In this document: in pieces, positions 59,044-64,000 of the stretch | How the letters are laid out: the number at the start of each line of letters is the position of its first letter | How positions within the stretch are numbered: position 1 is the stretch's first letter | NCBI GenBank assembly: GCA_963806015.1 | Contig: CAWDWM010000001.1 | Span: 310,001 to 374,000 of the forward strand | Direction: 5' to 3' | DNA from: JAOPZW01 sp963806015 | GTDB lineage: Bacteria; Actinomycetota; Thermoleophilia; Solirubrobacterales; Solirubrobacteraceae | DNA: 64,000 nucleotides | Made by a program: the position numbers and the translations under genes | Notes under the pieces: generated by a model | Told to the model about the DNA's origin: nothing | What the model saw: the letters and a program-made list of their open reading frames with translations, nothing else | Databases searched by the model: none

Positions 59044-59087
59044 GCCGCGGCCGGCCCGAATACATCCGCGCGCACCCGTGCACGCGT

Positions 59088-59102
59088 CCGTAGAACACCC
59101 GG
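59088..59102. promoter_or_regulatory. CCGTAGAACACCCGG element between protease and hydrolase genes
   Basis: Matches the USP/CBS element CCGTAGTCCGCCCGG at 12 of 15 positions. It is centred about 65 bases from each of the two divergent start codons and so could serve either. Confidence 0.4.
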
Positions 59103-59147
59103 AGGCGACTGGGCCGCGCCCCGGATGGCACGAGCCTCGTCGCCGCG

Positions 59148-59153
59148 TAGGGT
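59148..59153 (+). promoter_or_regulatory. Candidate -10 box for the secreted glycosidase/propeller gene
   Basis: TAGGGT with 9 bases to GTG 59163. Transcription would begin at or just before the start codon, again with no room for a normal ribosome-binding site. Confidence 0.35.
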
Positions 59154-59162
59154 CGAGATGCC

Positions 59163-61889
59163 GTGTCCCATCCGTCGTTCATCGTGCTCGCTGCCATGGC
59201 CGGAGCCGTGGCACTGGCCATGGCGGGCGCCGCGCCGGCCGGCGCCGCCGTCGCACCGCCCGCCCTCACCGCGCTGACCTCCGTGGACTTCGCGCGCCCG
59301 GTCGCGACCCATTCGCTCGTCGGCTTCCTGCACGGCCTCGACGACCTCCAGCCCGCCGACCGGCTCGTGGTCCCCCTGCATCCGACCCTGTGGCGCGGCT
59401 CGATCGACAGCGCCCCCTTCGTGCGCGCGGTCGGGTTCGGGGCGCGCTACATGCTCGTCGTCTCCGATCTGTGGGGCTACCCGGGAGCCGGGTGGTACGG
59501 GCGCCAGGCGCCGTGGGAGGACTGGGACGCATGGTCGGCCTTCGTCCGCGACCTCGCGCGCCGCTACGGCGACCACGACATGGTCTGGGACATCTGGAAC
59601 GAGCCCGACGTCCCCTACTTCTGGACCGGCACCGAGGCCCAGTACCACGAGCTGTACCGCCGCGCCTACGTCGCGATCCGGCAGGAGCTCGGGGCGCGGG
59701 CCACGATCGCCGGCCCCAGCGTCAGTGCCTTCCGCTGGGACTGGCTGGTCGGGCTGCTCGACTACTGCCGCGGCGCCGATTGTGCGGTCGACGCACTCAG
59801 CTGGCACGAGCTTCCCGGGGGCCGTGGCGTCGCGGCGATCGCCGACCACCTGCGCCGCGCGCGCGCCGGGCTGCTGGGCAACCCCGCCTACGTCCCGCTC
59901 GGCGTCCGTGGACTGTACATCGGCGAGTACGTCGGCGAGGGCGATGCGCTCTGGCCCGGCGAGGTGCTGGGCTACCTCGCACAGCTCGAGAGCGGCGGCG
60001 CGAGCGAGGCGGCCCATGCCTGCTGGCACGACCCGTCCGGAGCGGACACCTGCACCCAGCACACGCTCGACGGCCTCCTCGACGGTGCCACCATGCGCCC
60101 GCGGGCGCCGTGGTGGGCGATGCGCTGGTACGCCCGCGGCACGGACTCGCGCGTGCGCAGCCGTTCGACCGACCCGGCACTGGCCGTGATGGCGGCGCGC
60201 CGGCCCGGTGGCTCGGACTGGCGCCATGCCGAGATCCTGCTCGGCTACCTCGACACGCACGACCGCCCGCTGCCGCCCCGCACCGACGTCCTGCTCGCTG
60301 TGCGCGGCCTGTCACAGCTGAAGTTCATGCGCGGCGCCACCGTGCCGCACCTGACCGCCTACCGCGTGCGCAGTAGCGGTCAGGCCCCGGTCACGCCGGT
60401 CGCGGTCCGGGCGCCGGTGGTGGTGCGCGCCAGACGCGGAGAGCTGGTCCTGCGCGTTCGCGGCCTGCGCCTCCACGACGCGCTGCTGCTCCGCCTTTCC
60501 GCGCCCTTGCGCCGTCGCGCCACAGCGGCGACGGCAGCGACTACGCGTGGCGCGCTGCGCCAGCTCGACGGCCAGGCCGGCTGCTTCGTCGATCCGATGT
60601 CGGGCGCGCCGTCACAGGGCTGCGCCGTGGCCCGCGGGATGGCAGCCACGCACCATGCCGTGCTCAGTCCCGACGGCCGCGATCTCTACGCCCCGTCGAG
60701 CATGGACTGGGGCGTCGTCGCCTTCCGCCGCGACGCGCGGACCGGGCGGCTACGCCAGCGGCCCGGCGCCGCGGGCTGCCTGTCGAGCCGGCCCACGCCC
60801 GGCTGCACGCGGGCGCGCGGAATAGTGTGGGCGTTCTGGGCAGCGATGAGCCCCGACGGGCGCAACGTCTACGTCAGCGGAGGGATCGGCAACAGCGTCG
60901 CGGTGCTGCGACGCAATCCGGCGACCGGCGCGCTCGCGCAGCCCGCGGGCACACCGGGGTGCGTGCGCAACAGCCGTGGCGGGGCAACGCAGGGCGGGCC
61001 GGCGGTGGGCGAGGACGGCTGCCTGTCGGTCGAAGGCCTGCGCTATCCGCGCACGATCGCGGTGTCGCCCGACGGTCGCTTCCTCTACGCCGCTGCCTTC
61101 GGCGCCGATGCGGTGCTCGGGTACGCGCGCGAGCCGGCGCGGGGCGCGCTGTCGCCCGCGCCAAAGGCCTGCGCGACGTCCGCGGCGAGCGCCGCCGGCA
61201 CGTGCGCGCCGGCACCGGCGCTCGAGGGCGTCACCGACCTCGTGCTCAGCCGCGACGGCCGCTTCCTCTACGCAACCGCCTACCACGACGATGCGGTCTC
61301 CGCCTTCGCCCGCGATCCGGCGAGCGGACGGCTGGAGCCGGTGGCGGCACCCGGCGGCTGCGTCGCCGCCACCGGCGCCCGGGGCTGCGCGCCGGGCCGC
61401 GGGCTGCGTGGCGCGTTCAACCTCGCCCTCAGCCCCGACGGGCGCAGCCTCTACGTCGTCGCGCGCCACAGCGCGGCGCTCACGGTCTTCAACGTCGACA
61501 CGGCGACCGGCGCGCTGCGCCAGAAGCCCGGGACGGCGGGCTGTCTGTCGACCAAACCCGAGCCCGGCTGCGGTGCCACCCGCGGCCTGCGCGGCGCGCG
61601 CGGGGTCACGGTCTCCCCCGACGGGGCCAACGTCTACACCGGCGCCTTCTCCGACTCGGCGCTCGGCGCCTTCGCCCGCGCAGCCGACGGGCGTCTGACG
61701 CGACTGCCTGGCCGGCTTGGCTGCGTGGCGGCCGGGCGCGAGCCTCCGGCCTGCGCCCGCGGGCGCGGCATGCGACAGGCGTGGGGCGTGACGATCTCGG
61801 CCGACGGGCGGTTCGCCTACGTCGGCGTCGGCGGCGACCACAACAGCGGGCTCGGCGTGTTCGCCCGCGACGGGGGTGCGCGGCGATGA
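59163..61889 (+). CDS. Secreted protein: glycoside hydrolase-like TIM barrel plus beta-propeller
   Basis: 908 residues with an N-terminal signal peptide (Ala-rich hydrophobic stretch ending near AGAAPAGAAVA). Residues about 40-370 resemble GH39/clan A glycosidases. WDIWNEPDVPYFW carries the likely acid/base Glu, and IGEYVGEGD may hold the nucleophile. After a linker, residues about 460-905 form six or seven propeller-type repeats (SPDGRDLYAPSS, SPDGRNVYVSGG, SPDGRFLYAAAF, SRDGRFLYATAY, SPDGRSLYVVAR, SPDGANVYTGAF, SADGRFAYVGVG). Most blades also carry a loop with a Cys pair such as GCLSSRPTPGC. The sugar substrate is unknown. Its stop overlaps the next gene by 4 bases. Confidence 0.82.
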   Translation: MSHPSFIVLAAMAGAVALAMAGAAPAGAAVAPPALTALTSVDFARPVATHSLVGFLHGLDDLQPADRLVVPLHPTLWRGSIDSAPFVRAVGFGARYMLVVSDLWGYPGAGWYGRQAPWEDWDAWSAFVRDLARRYGDHDMVWDIWNEPDVPYFWTGTEAQYHELYRRAYVAIRQELGARATIAGPSVSAFRWDWLVGLLDYCRGADCAVDALSWHELPGGRGVAAIADHLRRARAGLLGNPAYVPLGVRGLYIGEYVGEGDALWPGEVLGYLAQLESGGASEAAHACWHDPSGADTCTQHTLDGLLDGATMRPRAPWWAMRWYARGTDSRVRSRSTDPALAVMAARRPGGSDWRHAEILLGYLDTHDRPLPPRTDVLLAVRGLSQLKFMRGATVPHLTAYRVRSSGQAPVTPVAVRAPVVVRARRGELVLRVRGLRLHDALLLRLSAPLRRRATAATAATTRGALRQLDGQAGCFVDPMSGAPSQGCAVARGMAATHHAVLSPDGRDLYAPSSMDWGVVAFRRDARTGRLRQRPGAAGCLSSRPTPGCTRARGIVWAFWAAMSPDGRNVYVSGGIGNSVAVLRRNPATGALAQPAGTPGCVRNSRGGATQGGPAVGEDGCLSVEGLRYPRTIAVSPDGRFLYAAAFGADAVLGYAREPARGALSPAPKACATSAASAAGTCAPAPALEGVTDLVLSRDGRFLYATAYHDDAVSAFARDPASGRLEPVAAPGGCVAATGARGCAPGRGLRGAFNLALSPDGRSLYVVARHSAALTVFNVDTATGALRQKPGTAGCLSTKPEPGCGATRGLRGARGVTVSPDGANVYTGAFSDSALGAFARAADGRLTRLPGRLGCVAAGREPPACARGRGMRQAWGVTISADGRFAYVGVGGDHNSGLGVFARDGGARR

Positions 61890-63172
61890 TCCGGCGCGCA
61901 CTGGCAGCGCTTGCCGTGCTTGCCACGTTCTCGGCGCCCGCCGCCGAGGCCGCCGGCCCCTGGACCGCGCCGGCATCCGTCCCCGGTTCGAACGGCGTGG
62001 GCTTCCCCTACGACATTGCGGCGAAGCGCGACGGAGCGACTGCTGTGGCCTTCATCCAGGGCGGCATCCGCGTCGCAATCCGTGCGCCCGGCGGCGCATG
62101 GACGCGCGCCGAGAAGGTGTCGGCGGGTGCGACGGGCATCGCCGCACCGGACGTCGCGTTCGATGGCGCCGGCGAGGTGATCGTCGCCTGGACGCAGAAC
62201 ACGGTCCGCGGCGCCGCGCCGCCGCAGGGGCCCAACTACGTGCGCGTGGCCATCCGCAGCGCCGACGGGCGCTGGGGCGCACCGCGCACGCTCGGGCGCA
62301 CGGGTCACTTCATCGACGGCCAGCCGCGCCTCGCTGCCAACTCCCGCGGCGACGCGGTGGTCCTGTGGCGAGGACTGCGCGGCACTGGGTCGCGTGCCCG
62401 CGACGTGCTACAGGCCGCCTACCGGGCCGCCGGCGGCGCGTTCGGACGCGCGCGGTCACTCAGCGAGCCGGGCATCGACCTTCAGGTCGCGCTCGACGAC
62501 GGCGGAACGGCCTACGCGGTGTGGTCGCACACGCGAGCCCCCAACTTCGTCGCGTCGTCGATCAGGCTCGCGCGGCGCACGCGGAGCGGCTCGTGGACGC
62601 GCCCGCACACCGTCGCCGCCGTCGGCGCCAGCGGCCCGCAGATCGTCCTTCCCGGCGACGGCAGCCTCCTGGTCGCGTTCCGCGGCAGCCAGCAGGGCGC
62701 CGGCGCCACCCGTACCGGCTTCGCCATGGTCGCCGAGCGCACGCCCGCAGGTGGCGGCGAGCCTCCGCTGCTGCTGTCGTACACGCGTACCGTCGGCCCA
62801 CAGCTCGCCGTCAGCGCGTCCGGTGAGGCCGTGATCGCGTGGAGCGCCCCCAGCGAGGCGCTCGACCCCACCGCCGGCGCGCCGCAGCTCTTCTGGGCGG
62901 CGCGGCCGCGCGGCGGAGCCTTCGGGGCGGCACAGGCGGCGCCGGGGCTGCGCGCCGGGCCGCTGGTCATGCTCGCCGACGGGACCGCCATCACCGTCTG
63001 GAGCACCACCGCGCTACGGGCCAGCGTACGCCCGCCCGGGGCCGCCTTCGGCCCCGCCGAGCAGATCGCCCGCACCGGAGACTTCCCCGTCCTGGCCGCC
63101 GGCGACCGCGTCGCGGTCGCCGTGTGGCTGAGTCGCGGCCGCCTGATGGCCGCCGCACGCGGCGGCTCATGA
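61886..63172 (+). CDS. Secreted beta-propeller-like protein of unknown function
   Basis: 428 residues with a clear signal peptide (MIRRALAALAVLATFSAPAAEAA, the first 23 residues). The rest is built of about 50-60-residue repeats with patterns such as DIAAKRDGATAVAFIQGG, DVAFDGAGEVIVAWTQN, RLAANSRGDAVVLWRG and QLAVSASGEAVIAWSAP. These resemble sialidase/BNR-type propeller blades but no active-site residues are evident. Families like this are numerous in Thermoleophilia. It is translationally coupled to the glycosidase/propeller gene (ATGA) and is followed after 14 bases by a similar gene. Confidence 0.75.
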   Translation: MIRRALAALAVLATFSAPAAEAAGPWTAPASVPGSNGVGFPYDIAAKRDGATAVAFIQGGIRVAIRAPGGAWTRAEKVSAGATGIAAPDVAFDGAGEVIVAWTQNTVRGAAPPQGPNYVRVAIRSADGRWGAPRTLGRTGHFIDGQPRLAANSRGDAVVLWRGLRGTGSRARDVLQAAYRAAGGAFGRARSLSEPGIDLQVALDDGGTAYAVWSHTRAPNFVASSIRLARRTRSGSWTRPHTVAAVGASGPQIVLPGDGSLLVAFRGSQQGAGATRTGFAMVAERTPAGGGEPPLLLSYTRTVGPQLAVSASGEAVIAWSAPSEALDPTAGAPQLFWAARPRGGAFGAAQAAPGLRAGPLVMLADGTAITVWSTTALRASVRPPGAAFGPAEQIARTGDFPVLAAGDRVAVAVWLSRGRLMAAARGGS

Positions 63173-63186
63173 ACAGGAGATCCGCC

Positions 63187-64000
63187 ATGTCCATCACCCT
63201 CGTCCGCTTCCTGCTGGGCGCCGCTCTGGCGGCCGCCCTCGCCGCGCCGTCGAGCGCTGCGACCTGGGGCCCACCGATCCAGCTGTCGGACACGCTCGCC
63301 GGCACCGACAGCGTGCAGCTGGTCGGGGGGTCCGACGGCCGCGTGCTCATCGTGTGGAGCTACCGCCTCGGCAATGGCGTGTCCGGCGTCGACGCCGTGT
63401 CACGCCGCCCTGACGGTCGCTGGGGGCCACGGCGTGCGTTCGGGGTCTTGCTGCCGGTCAGCGGCGGCCCGTCGCGAGCGTCCGGGGTCGGCAGCAGCCT
63501 CAGCGGCATTGCCGCCTGCGGCGCCAACCGCTGGCTCGGGCTCGCGACCGCGATCCGCGGCAATGCACAGGCACTTGCGTGGTGGCAGGGCACCACGGTC
63601 GGCGCCGCACGCCTGGGCGGCGTGCTGCCGGAGGAGCCGTGGGCGGCCGGGCCGGTCGCCGCGTTCCCCGACGGCTCCGCGGTGATCGCATGGGCGACCA
63701 TGCGTCCTCGCCGCGGCGCCGGCAGCAACCTGCGCCCGCGGGTCGTCGTCGTCGCGCGCGGGTCGCAGGCCGGGTTCGGCGCGCCGCGGCGAATCTCGCC
63801 GCTGCCACCGGGTCCGCCCTACGGCGGCGGGCTCGGACCCGCGCTGTCCGCCACCGCCCTCACGACCGCCACCGGCGCGCGCCGAACCGTGGTGGTGGCC
63901 TGGCAGCGCACGGGGCGGATAGAGGCGCGCGTCTCGCGTGACCGCGGCCGCACGTACGGTCCGGTGCGCTACCTCGGGCCCTCGCCGGAGGCGTTCCCTA
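63187..64000 (+). CDS. Secreted beta-propeller-like protein, 3' end outside window
   Basis: At least 271 residues, open to the right window edge. ATG at 63187 follows CAGGAGA by about 8 bases. A signal peptide (ITLVRFLLGAALAAALAAPSSAA) precedes repeats like those of the upstream gene (LVGGSDGRVLIVWSYR, AAFPDGSAVIAWATM, RRTVVVAWQR). It is probably a paralogue of the 61886 gene and the third member of a secreted-protein operon. No enzymatic motif is seen. Confidence 0.8.
   Translation, partial: MSITLVRFLLGAALAAALAAPSSAATWGPPIQLSDTLAGTDSVQLVGGSDGRVLIVWSYRLGNGVSGVDAVSRRPDGRWGPRRAFGVLLPVSGGPSRASGVGSSLSGIAACGANRWLGLATAIRGNAQALAWWQGTTVGAARLGGVLPEEPWAAGPVAAFPDGSAVIAWATMRPRRGAGSNLRPRVVVVARGSQAGFGAPRRISPLPPGPPYGGGLGPALSATALTTATGARRTVVVAWQRTGRIEARVSRDRGRTYGPVRYLGPSPEAFP

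Overview
The window is very GC-rich, densely coding DNA with GTG/TTG starts, ATGA/GTGA/TGATG gene overlaps and long mirror ORFs opposite the real genes. The gene set is actinobacterial: an EtfD-like menaquinone-side oxidoreductase, a WS/DGAT acyltransferase, a Rip3-like protease, many universal stress proteins (USPs) and a GNAT-acyl-CoA-synthetase fusion. Together with secreted Ala-rich beta-propeller proteins this suggests Actinomycetota, plausibly Thermoleophilia/Solirubrobacterales; that placement is an inference. No tRNA, rRNA, CRISPR array or insertion sequence was recognised, and no gene-free stretch exceeds about 300 bases.

Layout. 1-2210: 3' part of pyruvate phosphate dikinase (+). 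2220-6830 (-): trehalose-type genes (GT4 glycosyltransferase, HAD phosphosugar mutase, GH65 phosphorylase). 6863-25040 (-): a secondary-lipid locus with a 4'-phosphopantetheinyl transferase, a single-chain eukaryotic-type acyl-CoA carboxylase, a 2902-residue synthase (KS-AT-KS-ACPx4-KR-DH), an acyl-CoA dehydrogenase and a separate PfaD-like enoyl reductase. 25227-29702: etfBA (+) converging on an EtfD-like membrane iron-sulfur protein and a small SRPBCC-like protein (-). 29866-33463 (-): metal P-type ATPase with two compensating frameshifts, plus two USPs. 33651-36389 (+): GNAT/ADP-forming acyl-CoA synthetase fusion. 36399-43232 (-): six-gene Hyf/Hyc-like group-4 hydrogenase-related complex. 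43339-53523: divergent USP (-) and a tight operon CBS / MMPL exporter / fatty acyl-CoA ligase / AdhE / PfkB kinase (+). 53536-59030: PHP phosphatase, PlsC, SCP2-alpha/beta hydrolase fusion, WS/DGAT and M50-CBS protease. 59163-64000 (+): three secreted proteins, the first a glycoside-hydrolase/beta-propeller fusion, the last cut by the window end.

How it fits together. The lipid locus has every part of a PUFA-synthase-like assembly line: extender supply (ACC), ACP activation (PPTase), condensation/reduction/dehydration (synthase) and enoyl reduction in trans (PfaD-like). The acyl-CoA dehydrogenase, ETF and EtfD-like protein form an electron route from acyl-CoA to the quinone pool. From 29866 to 59030 the content strikingly parallels the DosR dormancy/hypoxia regulon and Hyc locus of Mycobacterium tuberculosis (USPs, CBS protein, Rip3-like protease, PfkB, WS/DGAT, metal ATPase, Hyc-type complex). 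A recurrent element of the form CCGTAG-n2-CnCCCG lies upstream of genes in both halves and may link them. FadD, AdhE and WS/DGAT together could support wax-ester or triacylglycerol storage with NADH disposal under low oxygen.
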